NCBI GenBank assembly: GCA_947561395.2 | Contig: OX387193.1 | Span: 34,608,255-34,672,254, forward strand | Source: Buxus sempervirens | Lineage: Eukaryota; Streptophyta; Magnoliopsida; Buxales; Buxaceae | Direction of reading: 5' to 3' | Length of the DNA: 64,000 bases | In this document: one piece after another, positions 33,801-43,999 of the stretch | Layout: the number at the start of each line of letters is the position of its first letter | Position numbering within the stretch: the stretch's first letter is position 1 | Notes under the pieces: generated by a model | What the model was told of the DNA's origin: nothing | Databases searched by the model: none | Seen by the model: the letters and a program-made list of their open reading frames with translations, nothing else | Made by a program: the position numbers and the translations under genes

Positions 33801-36569
33801 GTGTAGGGTTTTCCCGGATTTTAACCATTGACCCATTTTTTATTTATTTCCGGTCCGAATATGACCTACGTATAAATATTTCCACCTCATTTTCTTTAAC
33901 CCTAATGACCACAAATTTCTAGCAATAATAAAGTTGATTTAACCTGTACATACATCCATATGTGCATATACTTTTATTTTATCTACTGTTATTATTTGTT
34001 TATTTTTATTCTATTATTATTATTTCATTTTATTATTTTATTATTTATTATTTCTTTTCTACTCAAAACTGGGGTCTTACATGAAGAGTCAGCAGGGACA
34101 GTCTCGGCAGGCAGGGGGACTGCCTCAGGTACAGCCGAATCCTCAACCACGACAGCCTCAACTCCTGCAGCCACAGAAGGCTGGACAGCAGTAGCAGGAG
34201 GACTAGGAGCTGTAATATCTGGTCAACAGAAAAATTCAGAAATTGAAATATCAGGATAAACCAAAGAAGTAAAGCTATACTCACCAGGAGTATCCGCCAT
34301 GGGATCCGCAGGAGCAGCTACCACCGGGTCTGCAGATGGGACATCCACAGGATCCGCAACCCGAGCAGGAGACGGGTCAGGAATGGGAAAATCATGCTCG
34401 AAGGCAGTATCCTGATCTGGGACCGAGCCCTGCACAAGGCAAACAAGCACATCAGAATAGCAGAAACAAGAAAATGAAAGAAATGAAAATATGAGAAGGC
34501 GAGATACCTGTCTAGACTGGAGCTCAGCAACTAAGGCCTCCAGCTCCCTGATCCGGGCATCCCGCTGGGCCACGACCGCATCGTGCTCCGCGATCATATC
34601 ATCGATCACAGCCCGCTGGCTCTCGAACCGGTCCCGAATGGTATTCAGCTCGTGTACCTGCCAGCAAGAACAGAAGAAGGGTCAGAAATGCATAAGGGAG
34701 AAAAAGGGAATAAAAATAGGAAGAGTACAAGGTTTACCGTGTCCTCATGAATCCAGATACGGATCCCGCCGATCTCTGTCACACCGGCACGAGTGGGTCG
34801 ATCCATCAAACATCCTATAGATACCCACTGGAACCACTCGTCGTAATCTCTAGCTACTGTGAGCCCCTCTGCATCCAGGAAGTGATCAAACTGATCAACA
34901 TCAAAACCTGGGAGGAGTGTGTCAGGACCCACAGGAGGAGGAGGGACGGGGATGCGAAGTGCGCTGGTGTGCTGGAAGTACAGGCGCTCTCCTAAGTACA
35001 TCACCCTACCAAGCCTCCCGAGGAAGCACTGGTAGGGCTGACGTCGTCGATCTCTATCGAAGGAATCCTGTACCACCATCTCACGAGCCACTCCAACATC
35101 CACGTCATCAAATCGGGACAGGAGGAGCTGCAAAAAAGGAAACAGTCAGGTACAGTCAAGATACAGGAAAGGAAATAAAAGAAAGATAGAGGACTTACAT
35201 CAAATCGGCGGGCACGGTCTAAGTGCACCCGGGCAGTGCGAGGCTGGCTCCTATCAGCATCTCTAACCTGGGCCGACCATCGCAGGGCCACAGGGAAATC
35301 CGCAACCTCAGGAACCGGGGAGGGGCGGAAGAAGGTCATATAGGTGTACATGAACACCTAGCAAAAGAAAAATCAGCCAAGAAAATTTGAAAGCCTAAGG
35401 AATTAAACCAGAAAGATGAATTCAATACCTGCAGAATCTGCCAGAAGAACCGGCTGCTGACTCCATCACCCCTCGGGGATGCCAGGCCTCGAACCGCTCG
35501 GCACAACCCGGCTAGGATTGTCCCATAGATGAGCCGACCCCATGCTAGCTGGCGGGTCTGATGGAAATCTCTCAAGGCGTCCAAAAAGAGCGGACTGACG
35601 CCAGTCGTATCCTCCGGAAAAAAGCAGCTCCCAAGCATCAACAGGAAAACATGTCGGAAGATCGTTGCAAAGGCTGCATCCTCCACAGAGACGGTCGCAT
35701 GTCTCCTCTCAAAATGACGAGCCAGACTCTCTCGTAGCCAACTAATGGAGAGCCGGCCACTCCGCCCATCCCAAGCAGCAGGTGGTAGGGCCTGATATCC
35801 CAGAAGGAGGCTGATGTCCTCCGCAGAAGGTCGCTCCAAGACAAGGGTCCGCCCCGTCAAGGGAATGCCGGTAATCATCACAAAATCCGAGAGGCGGATC
35901 CCCAGCTCCACGTCCGGCAGATGGAACGACTGAGTCTCTGGGAAATATCTCTCCATCATGGCAAAAATGAGTGGACGGTCGGCTCTGAATGATGGAATGC
36001 TGAGGAAGTGATCCAGGTGGCACCTCCCAAACTCCCGCCTGAGTGCCGGGGAAAGCGACTGAGCTAACTCACTAAATCTGCCCCAGCTACCCCGCAAATG
36101 GGAAGAATGATATGGGAGCGGCACATCTGCCCTGATGCACATGGAGGGGTGGCTATCCAAGCCACGGAGGAGCTCTGTATCATGAACAGAAGCCCTCAGC
36201 TCCTCAAAGACCCCTGCCAGAGCTACAGCAGTACCCTCCTGAGCCGTATCTCTGGCTCTGCCTCTGCCTCTGCCACGGCCTCTCTCGCCCTCAAGGGCCT
36301 AATCGTGAGCTCTGCCTCGCCCTCTGCCTCGACCTCGAGCCGGTGCAACCACGGGCTAAATTCCAAGAGCAGTGTGAAGATTTGTGTAGGACGGAAATAG
36401 AAGGAGGGAAGAGAAAATTTTGAAAGCCTACCTCAGCAGAGCTCTCTCGGGAGACATCTAGCGGCTCCGACAGGGTGGCGCTGGAACTCGCCTCTGTCCG
36501 AGCCCGCGAAGTGGAGGGCTGATCAGCTGGGTCAGCCTCCTCTCTAACTCGGGAACGACTCCTAGCCAT
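30872..36569 (-). CDS. Antisense PMD protein 2 (multi-exon, split by a solo LTR)
   Basis: Second antisense gene of element C, upstream of gene 1. It starts with ATG at 36,569 (MARSRSRVREEADPADQP) and ends RGRGRRGGRGRGRGDDPAQ at 30,872. About eight coding segments with GT/AG borders can be followed on the minus strand. The main one (about 36,300-35,430) carries a PMD: FHLPDVELGIRLSDFVMITG, IPLTGRTLVLERPSAED, HFERRHATVSVEDAAFAT. Others give VFMYTYMTFFRPSPVPEV, a coiled coil (RDARIRELEALVAELQSRQ) and Pro/Ala/Val-rich and RG-rich tails suited to nucleic-acid binding. A TGTAACGCC-family solo LTR (31,290-34,081) lies inside one exon. Besides that the gene has about one break. Its relation to gene 1 is distant: shared architecture, diverged sequence. 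Confidence 0.72.
31290..34081 (+). mobile_element. TGTAACGCC-family solo LTR inside antisense gene 2
   Basis: The 2.79-kb LTR runs from TGTAACGCCCCGGATCCGAG to TGGGGTCTTACA, flanked by a perfect 5-bp duplication TGAAG (31,285-31,289 and 34,082-34,086). It contains repeated GGCCTACTCAGGGTTTCGG motifs (31,870-32,290), a partial 300-bp internal duplication, and a GC-rich array (32,895-33,170). No coding region remains. It inserted after element C, so it is younger than about a million years if that dating holds. The same family is present at 49,204-53,520 and 53,844-56,077. Confidence 0.95.
32895..33170 (+). repeat. GC-rich short-unit array in solo LTR
   Basis: Degenerate units such as GAGGTGGGCGCGAGATGGGC and GAGGTGAGCGCC recur on a 10-11 bp theme. 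The matching place in other LTRs of the family holds different motifs (CGCTCGAGCGACT near 50,740; CGCCGAG/CTCGCGCC near 54,530). Confidence 0.75.
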
Positions 36570-37862
36570 CTACACAGGGAAGTGTTTTATGAATTTCAGT
36601 TTAAATTTATAAAATCTGGCTTTGCTTATAATTCGCGTTCAGTTTACATAATTTTTCCAGATTATCGTGAATCATATCTCGAGGGTATTTTATCGGTTTC
36701 AGTGCAAAGTTTTCAAAAAAGGTGTTTGGTATTTCTGACTAATTAATAATCTTGTGCCAAGTTACTTATCAGAAATTTTACCTTACTTCTTGGCTAGGTT
36801 CACAGGATTTCTATTATGTCTCGAAGGAAGATATTCATGGAGACAGGATAAAAGCAGAAGTGAAAATTGACAAACTGGGTCAAAAGGAAGGGGGAAAGTT
36901 TATAGCAGGGTATGGTGATGAACAATTCCAAATCAACAATGGGCAAAATCCGAAAGTCATGCCAACAAGGCATAAAGCAAAGGATGTGATTTTGGTAAAC
37001 CATCCGAAAGTGTCGGATAATGCCAGTCAAGAATTCAGAAGTAAAATTACTGCTAAATGATCAATATTGTGGAATTACTGGTCATGAATAAAGAAAAACA
37101 ACAACAATATGGCATATGAAGATTCCCTTATCATGGAAGATCATGAAGTTGTTAAAAATCAGCAATTCAGCAATCAAGCTATGCAGTGTTATCAGCTACT
37201 ACAAATTGAAGATCCTGGTTGCAAGCAGCAAAGCATCATGCAGTACAGAGCAATATGCCAAGTTAAAGCAAGCTACATGGCATGGCCTTAAGACTAAAAA
37301 TTCGGCATCAACCAGGCCAAAGATAGTTCAGCCAAGGATTCATTCACAAAGAAATATCCTAAAAACTGTAAGGTTATTCGCTAAATCTTGCTTACATGGG
37401 GAATTAAGCAATCAATCACAACCAAGGCAAATCACAGAATTATTAGCAATCGGACAATCAAGATAAACCAGGAAATATTGAAGCTGCCGATTACTGGTTG
37501 GCTAAGCAATGGAAAAAAAACCTGATTGCAGGTAAAAGATCCGGTGCAGAACCGCCGGAAAATGATTGGAGAGTCGCCGGAATTAGGGAGCAATCCCCAA
37601 AGGTTGGAACCTCCAATGCCAAGCTGAGAAATCGCAAGGAGACAGGAGAAATCGAGCTAGGGCTCGACTGTTGCTATAAATGGGAAAATAGTGAATGTTG
37701 CCAGAGCAAGGAGCAACCGCCGGCAGCAATAGGCGTCGCCGGAGTTGCTGGAGATCGCCGGAGAAGGATGGAGAGTCGTCGGGCGACGAAGAGGAGAAGA
37801 AGGTAGCCGGTGTTTACAACCGGAGAAGAAAGAACAGAAGAGGAAAAGTCGCGCTCGCGCGC
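36570..37862 (-). other. Upstream region of antisense gene 2
   Basis: About 1.3 kb between the start codon of antisense gene 2 and its presumed TATA-like box. The part near 37,690-37,830 is GC-richer with CCGGCG repeats, as in plant 5' UTRs. A long untranslated leader or a 5' intron is the simplest reading. The plus-strand open frames here are not conserved. Confidence 0.45.
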
Positions 37863-37865
37863 GAC

Positions 37866-37873
37866 TTATAAAG
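37866..37873 (-). promoter_or_regulatory. TATA-like box of antisense gene 2
   Basis: The minus strand reads GGCTTTATAAGTCGC, directly downstream of a two-unit TATCCGG cluster. It lies 1.3 kb upstream of the ATG, so it is less certain than that of gene 1. Confidence 0.5.
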
Positions 37874-37879
37874 CCGCGT

Positions 37880-37944
37880 GCATCCGGTAACTCAGACCGG
37901 ATGCACACAAACTCATTCTTATCCGGATGTACATACCGGATACC
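37880..37944 (-). promoter_or_regulatory. TATCCGG palindrome cluster upstream of antisense gene 2
   Basis: Two units: GCATCCGG-TAACTCAGA-CCGGATGC and TATCCGG-ATGTACATA-CCGGATA. In the first both arms changed together (GTATCCGG to GCATCCGG and its mate), which keeps the pairing. Confidence 0.7.
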
Positions 37945-38125
37945 AAAGAAAAAAAAAGAAAAAAAAAAGCAGAAAAAACAGAAAAAATAGAGAAAAAACA
38001 GAAAAAATAGAGAAAAAACAGAAAAAAATAGAGAAAAAATAGGGAAAAATAGAAAAAAAGAAGAAAAAAAAAGAAGAAGAAGAAAAGAAAAAAAAGAAAA
38101 AAAAAGGAAAAAAAAAAAAGCAAAC
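37945..38125 (+). repeat. A-rich simple repeat
   Basis: Purine-rich tract with tandem copies of AGAAAAAACAGAAAAAATAG. It produces a spurious Phe/Leu-rich frame on the minus strand. Confidence 0.85.
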
Positions 38126-38156
38126 TTGTGCTATAATTCTTACTATTTTCTCAAAA

Positions 38157-38377
38157 TCCTATTTTTCTCTTGAAATCCACCTCACAGCCACGAGAGCTCT
38201 GTGGAATTTGGGACAACCTTGGGAAATGTGCCTGGTCAAAAGGATGATATCCACTCAATTTTCGACTTGGTTTGATAAAAAAATCAGTTTTTCAAGAAAA
38301 TCCTATTTTTGGGCTTAAAATCCACTTCATAGCCACGAGAGCTCAGTGGAATTTAAGAACTCTTGGAGAGATGCCCC
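38157..38377 (+). repeat. Two-copy direct repeat near the 3' end of element C
   Basis: Two diverged copies (from 38,157 and 38,302, period about 145 bp) share CCTATTTTT, AAATCCAC and AGCCACGAGAGCTC followed by GTGGAATTT. It lies in the 3' untranslated region before the PPT. Confidence 0.7.
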
Positions 38378-38515
38378 CTTAAAGTTAGGGCTTTTTGGCA
38401 AATCTCCACTCAAAAATTGTTTTCTACAAACTTGAATTGAACCGAGCAAATCATGCTCAAGGGAATGCAATTTGGGCTTGTCTACTCTTTGCAGCTCACT
38501 GCTTCGCAGCTCCCA

Positions 38516-38529
38516 CAAAGAGGGGCAGT
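38516..38529 (+). other. Polypurine tract of element C
   Basis: AAAGAGGGGCAG lies immediately before the 3' LTR. It would prime plus-strand synthesis. Confidence 0.75.
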
Positions 38530-40830
38530 TGTAGACATCCCAAATTGCACAAATAATCATCAAAAATCATTATCTCCTGGAAAGCCAGCACAGAAACTGA
38601 AGAAAATAAACTTTTACCTGTATCCGGATACTTAGGCCGGATACAAGTACTCCTTCCTGTATCCGGATACTCATACCGGATACATGTGAGCCTTAGTGTA
38701 TCCGGTACCATGTACCGGATACCTTAAGGCCCTTTTTTATCCGGTCTGATATACCGGATACTTTAAGTTTGCTCAAAATTAGGGTTTTCCGAGAGAAATC
38801 ACTTGTTACCATCATGTCCCTCATTAAATGAGGGGAAATCTCGGAAATAACCTTAGGGTTAAGGTTGGGGGGGTTCTAGACATTAAGTTGTGTCTACCAA
38901 TGACCTTAGCCTTTGCCTATAAATAGGAGCCTCCTCCTTGAGCAAATGACACTCAACTCTTGTTTTGAATTCTCGCAAAGAAGAACTCCAAGAGAAGAAG
39001 AAAACCGCTGCGGAATCGCCTCCAGAACTCAGGTAAGCCTCAACTTTTCTTTTTATTTTCTGTCTTTACATTCCTAGATCTAGATCTCTTCTTCTACCTT
39101 TCTGTAGTGTAAAGCCTTGTTTGTATGTGTGGAAATCCTTCCCCGGCTCAAAGTATCTCAAGACTCCCCTAGCCGTAAAACGTGAAGGCGGATCTAGGAG
39201 AAACAAGACTGGGGATTGACCCTAGTGCTAGAACCCATGTAGCATAAGGCCTTTTTGATTGATTGTAAACCGTTCCATATTCAAAGTACCCTTGATTATC
39301 TTGAAAAACCGTGTTTAACGGGGAGAAAGAACAGAGGGAAACGATAATGGAACGGAACCCTAGGCTGTCTTAGAACCCTATTTGGATGAATATGTATGCA
39401 TGCTATTGATCTTGTTTGGTTTTTTTACACTTGCACATACATATCACTATTTTGGCGGGATAGGCTCGTATTTGGGGTTTATTGCATTTATTGTGATAAA
39501 TCTCAAATAAATGGCCTCAATCAATTCTGGAATGCCTTTTGGACGATTTTTAAAGTATTTGTGTTCATCTTGCACGAATCACATATTTGTATCAATTTTC
39601 GGATTTGGTTTTTTCTTCAAGAATGGCTTAGCTTGACAGCACCTGTACCCCTACTTCGGACGCCCATAACTTCATCATCCGGATGAATTTTGGGGCGATT
39701 CTAGAACCATGGGAAAGGTGAGGCTGTCTAGTTTATGTCTACCAAATTTCACAAATTTCTATCTAGCGGATTTTTGACACCTCTCTGTCGAAGTTGAGTG
39801 GACAGTTCAGGTTCAAATACAGAACTTGCACTTCGACGGAGCGCCATGTGTTCGATTTACGTCCGATTCGAATGATTTTTGTTTCTAAGTACTCCTTTAT
39901 AAGTCTATTTTCAAATCCAGTTGGTTTCATAATTTTTGGATTCCATTTGAATTATTGGTAGCCGATTTACTCAGAACTGTTCATTTGTACTTTTCTGGGT
40001 AAATCTGGGATCTTCGGGGCCTGTTCGGGTGACCACCCAAGGCACATCCGAAGGGATTTTTGCATGAGGCTAGTTTCTATGGAAAGATGGCCATACAAAC
40101 TTCAATCACACCAAATTTCGTGGACTTTTATGTAGTGAAGTTTTCTAGACAATTTTCCAAAGTTGCCCACTTACCACTTTTAAAAATCCCCAACAGCAAC
40201 TTCAAAGGAGCATAACTCCTAGGTTTTTTATCAGAATGAAGTGAAATTTTGCATGAGACTCTCATTTACCCTAATCTTTCAAATGGATTTGGTTTGGTTC
40301 AATTTAAAATGATATTTGAATGATTTCAAAGCAAGTGGCATACTTTTTACTGAATTTTCCGGATTTGATTCAACTTTGTTTTTTGAGCAACTTGTGCTTT
40401 GATTTCCATTTTTTGAGATATTCCAGAAGTGATATTGACATAAGAGAAGATCTAAAATCCATTTGGATCTTCATGTGAATATATCATACACTTGTTCCTT
40501 TTTTAAGGCTTTTCCATGATTTTTAGCAAGCTTCTTATTTTCTTTTTAGCATGAACATACACTTGGCAACCACTTCGTGTGGATGAATGGGGGTGCCTAA
40601 CACCTTCCCCCGTTCATAATCTAATCCCCTTACCCATCTCTGGATTTGATTTTCAGGTAGGATTATTCTTATCCTAGAATTTGTCTTTTGGCTATTTTTG
40701 CTTATTTTTGAACTCTTTGGTGTCCATTCTCACCTCAAAATCATGAATGGTGGCGACTCTCCCGTTTTTGCGTTGAGCCCGTGTGTTGACGGAGGGATGA
40801 TCATTCCGGTGATTTTTCCCATGTCTCACA
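38530..40830 (+). repeat. 3' LTR of element C
   Basis: It is 2,301 bp and nearly identical to the 5' LTR, with the TATCCGG cluster at 38,619-38,763, a TATA box at 38,918 and the same termini. GTACT follows at 40,831. The 3' copy has intact CCGGATAC arms where the 5' copy has one changed base. Confidence 0.97.
38619..38763 (+). promoter_or_regulatory. TATCCGG palindrome cluster, 3' LTR
   Basis: Four units, as in the 5' LTR, all with matching arms. Confidence 0.75.
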
Positions 40831-41130
40831 GTACTCCCCTATGTTGTAGTTCGTGTATCTCGACCAACATAGATCGGGAGGTGACATTTGGAATTGGGAT
40901 TTTAATTTCTCAAAGATGTCTTATTTCACGAGTCCTGTAATGTCCCAAATTGTGTGGTGTGCTGATTGTATTACGTAAATACTGATTATTGGTTTTACTT
41001 TGGGATATGTGGTTTTGGATTCATGACATAATATTCTTGGATATTTGGTATTTGTATTTATCGTTGTACCTCATGAAAATGTTTTATAAAATTATATGGA
41101 TTATTTTCTTTCATGCATGTTGCTACTTGC

Positions 41131-43999
41131 TGTAAGACATGGAAATGTCATCTAGGATGACTTCCGATATCGTCACGCGGGGATCAATAAAAATTAAGAG
41201 TCGCCACCATTCAAGTTAAGGTGTGAATGGACACCAAAGGGATCATAAATGCCAAATAGAGCCAAAGTAGCTCTAATACAAGGAAAAATCCAGAGATCAG
41301 GTAAGGGGAATTATTTATAAGTGGGGGAAGGTGTTAGGCACCCCCACTCATCCGTCTACGACGGTTGCCACATGCTTGCTTATGCTAAAGATTGTTTGCT
41401 AATCAAAAATGACAAGGGTTGCTTAAAAGTAAGCAAAATGTGAGTGATTATTCCACATGAGCAATCCAATAACATGGAACTCTCTTCGTGGATACATCAC
41501 TTCTTAAACTTCATGAGTGAAGGAAAATTCAAGTAGAATTTGAAGAAAATCAAGCCAAGGCAAATCTAGAAATTTCAGACTAAAAGAGCTTGAAAGCTTC
41601 GATTAACCATAACTTCTTCAATTTAAATCCAAATCCCTTGAAACCAAAGCCATCTGAAAACTGATATATAATAGAGTATACAGTGAAAAATTCAGCTCAA
41701 TCCGATTTAAAACGAGAGAGAAATCCACATCTAAAATCTGATGTTATAACTTGAAAGAAGTGGTGAGTAGGCATTTTCAAAATCCTATTCGTGGAGTTTG
41801 GCTCAATAAAAATCCATGAAAATTGGTATGGAAGAAGTATGTTGTGCCTTCTTTCCAAAGAGATAAGCCTCACCCCAAACTCTATCCGGATGTGGCTTGT
41901 GTGCTCTCTTGAACAGGCCTAGAAGACCACAGATTAGCTCTAAACTATGCCAGCAAACAGCTCTGAGTCAATCGAGCACACAAGGCACAAAACAGATCAA
42001 ACTCTGCTAAAACCAGTTGGAAATGAAAATAAACTTCTTAAGGAACACTCAGAAACTGGAATCACTCAAAACGGATTAAAATTGAGCAAATAGTGCACCA
42101 TCAAAGCGGCAAGTTCAGCAATCTAGGCTAAACTAACTTACAGACTTTGAACAGATGGTGTCAAAAATTGGCTACATAAAAATGGACGAAAATTTCCAGA
42201 TATAAGCTAGACATACTCATCTATTACATGTCTTTGGAATCACTCAAAAATTCATCCGGAGGATGAAGTTATGAGCATTCCAAAACATGGTACAGATGCT
42301 GCCCTGTTTTGAAAAACCTTGAGTAAAAGTGTGAAACCAGTGCATGTGTGCAAGTGAATTCGACCAAAATAACTTGAAATCATGAAAAACAACTCATGAA
42401 GTCCTAGAAATTCATTCTAAGGCCAGAGATCTCAGATTTTCCATATTGAGCATGGAGAATCCAAGATCTAGCCTATTTGATGTAAAACAGTGAAAAAGTG
42501 TGTGATATTGGTAAAAACACATATCTAGGAGAAAATTAAAATCCATTGCTATTGAGAGCATGGATCATGTTGATTTCTCCAGATTCAAATAGCACAAATA
42601 ATCAGCATATAAAAATAACATGCAAATCATTCAAGGTAGGTTCTAGCTTAAAGGATCAATTCCATCTTCCTTTTCCCAAGGCTCTCTCTTCACGTTTTAC
42701 GGCTAGAGAGGATTCCCAGGTACTTTGGAAGAGGTTTGGGGCTTGCAAACAATCACCAAATGGCCTTACACTACAGAAAGGTAGAAGTTTGGAGTTGAAA
42801 TGTAAAGGAGAAGCAAGAAATGAAATTGAGCTTTACCTTTGGTAGCTTGAATACTTGAGGCAGCAATCCAGCAGAGTTTTCCTTCTTCTTGCAGAGCTTC
42901 CAAGCTTCAAATTATCAGCCATTTGCAAGAGAAGGCCCTTCTATTTATAGGCCAAGCCAAGGGTAGAAAGGTCCCAAGGGTAGGCCTAAAAGCTCTTCTA
43001 GATTATTCCAATTCTCCTCAAAGGCTTGAATTGGAGTAATTTAGCAAGTTTCGGAGGGTGAAATAGGGATTTCAAATCCCTGAGAGAGAGGTAATATACG
43101 TAAATAAGGCTCAGAGATCAAGCTATTTCGTAAATCCCCGAAACAGCCAAAACCGCATACTCAATGCGGTTTTTACAGAACCGTCACTTATGTGCGGTTT
43201 CTATGCAAATTTACTTCAACCGCACATACAGGGCGGTTCCAATTCAGTTACGCTCGTCATGATTGCTGTCGACGTAGCTCAACGGCCAAAGCCTCCGGAA
43301 GCCACGTGGCAGCTCACGCAAGAAGCATGAACATCAACCGTGCTGTGTATGCGGTTGCAACCGTACATACAGGACGGTTGAGACTAAATTCTCAAAAACC
43401 GCGCATATACTACGGTCAGCACATTTTTGGTTGGTTTTGAGCCTTAACTGCACAGGCCAGGCTTATTTACATATAATATCGTTTAAGTAAATGTCCTCGT
43501 ATTTTTTAATCTCCATTTACTTAAGATATTACATGTAAATAAGCAAACACCCCCCCCCCCCCCCATTTGAATCCATTAAAAATATTTCTAGACCCAAATT
43601 CCAAGTGAATAAAAAGTCAACTTTTCAGTTCCAGGCTAAATTCCTGTTTTTCAGGTCTGGTAAAAAGATTCAACATGTTGATACAAGGGTATTTATCAAG
43701 ATTAAAAATCTCAAAAAATTCATTTATGCAATAACATTGCTAAAAACCTAATTACCGGGAAAAATTATCTTCAAATCTTGCTTTAAAAAATATTTCATTT
43801 TTTGGGGTCAAAAGTCAACAAAATTCAACCCGAAAAAGTTTGACTTTACATAAAAGATTGAATTCAGGCCTTTTCCTTTGCAGCTTTGGATTCAAATGGG
43901 TTAAGGATCTCAAACCCAATGCTAAGAATTGGAATTCCTAATAAAATATTTCTCTCCTTCAAGACTTATCAAAAATCGTGCAATTTTGGGGTGTCTACA
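41131..43999 (-). mobile_element. Tat-type solo LTR, minus
   Basis: The 2.87-kb LTR on the minus strand has its 5' terminus TGTAGACACCCCAAAATTGC at the right edge and CATGTCTTACA at the left. It is flanked by a perfect duplication CTTGC (41,126-41,130 and 44,000-44,004). It is the closest relative in the window of the element B LTR. It has a minus-strand TATA near 42,937, an AACCGCACATAC-type palindrome cluster at 43,142-43,425, one CTCTCTTCACGTTTTACGGC core near 42,685 and a poly(C) run at 43,548-43,564. It is inserted in LTR D. Confidence 0.95.
43142..43425 (-). repeat. Palindrome cluster, AACCGCACATA / TATGCGGTT arms
   Basis: At least five units such as AACCGCATAC-TCAA-TGCGGTT and AACCGTACATACAGGACGGT, about 200 bp upstream of the minus-strand TATA box. 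Confidence 0.65.

Larger units (their letters stand above)
15013..40830 (+). mobile_element. Nearly complete Tat/Ogre-type Ty3/gypsy element C
   Basis: Total length is about 25.8 kb including a later 2.8-kb insertion. LTRs at 15,013-17,314 and 38,530-40,830 are flanked by a perfect 5-bp duplication GTACT (15,008-15,012 and 40,831-40,835). In order it holds the LTR, PBS, conserved leader, palindrome cluster, 76-bp minisatellite, gag, protease, G-patch, RT, RNase H, archaeal-type RNase H, integrase, two antisense PMD genes, PPT and LTR. By hand I count roughly 40 differences between the LTRs, a little under 2 percent, so the insertion is young (order of a million years at usual plant rates). 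The coding part looks nearly whole, with about three breaks in gag-pol. It is not autonomous as it stands. Confidence 0.97.

Noticed and set aside
33960-34259. Plus-strand frame with Phe/Tyr/Leu-rich start and Ala/Thr/Gly-rich end
   Set aside because: It crosses the border of the solo LTR into the antisense PMD exon; the first part is AT-rich LTR end and the second is the opposite strand of a coding exon.
37498-37806. Plus-strand 102-residue Arg/Lys-rich frame
   Set aside because: It lies in the presumed 5' region of the antisense PMD gene, has no recognisable domain, and the opposite strand explains the base composition.
37866-38123. Minus-strand Phe/Leu-rich frame resembling a membrane protein
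   Set aside because: It is the reverse reading of an A-rich simple repeat.
40936-40960. TGTAATGTCCCAAATTGTG as the edge of an LTR
   Set aside because: The related LTR at 49,204 continues across the matching position (GGACTCATGAAATA), so this is an internal chance TGTAA and no target duplication is present.
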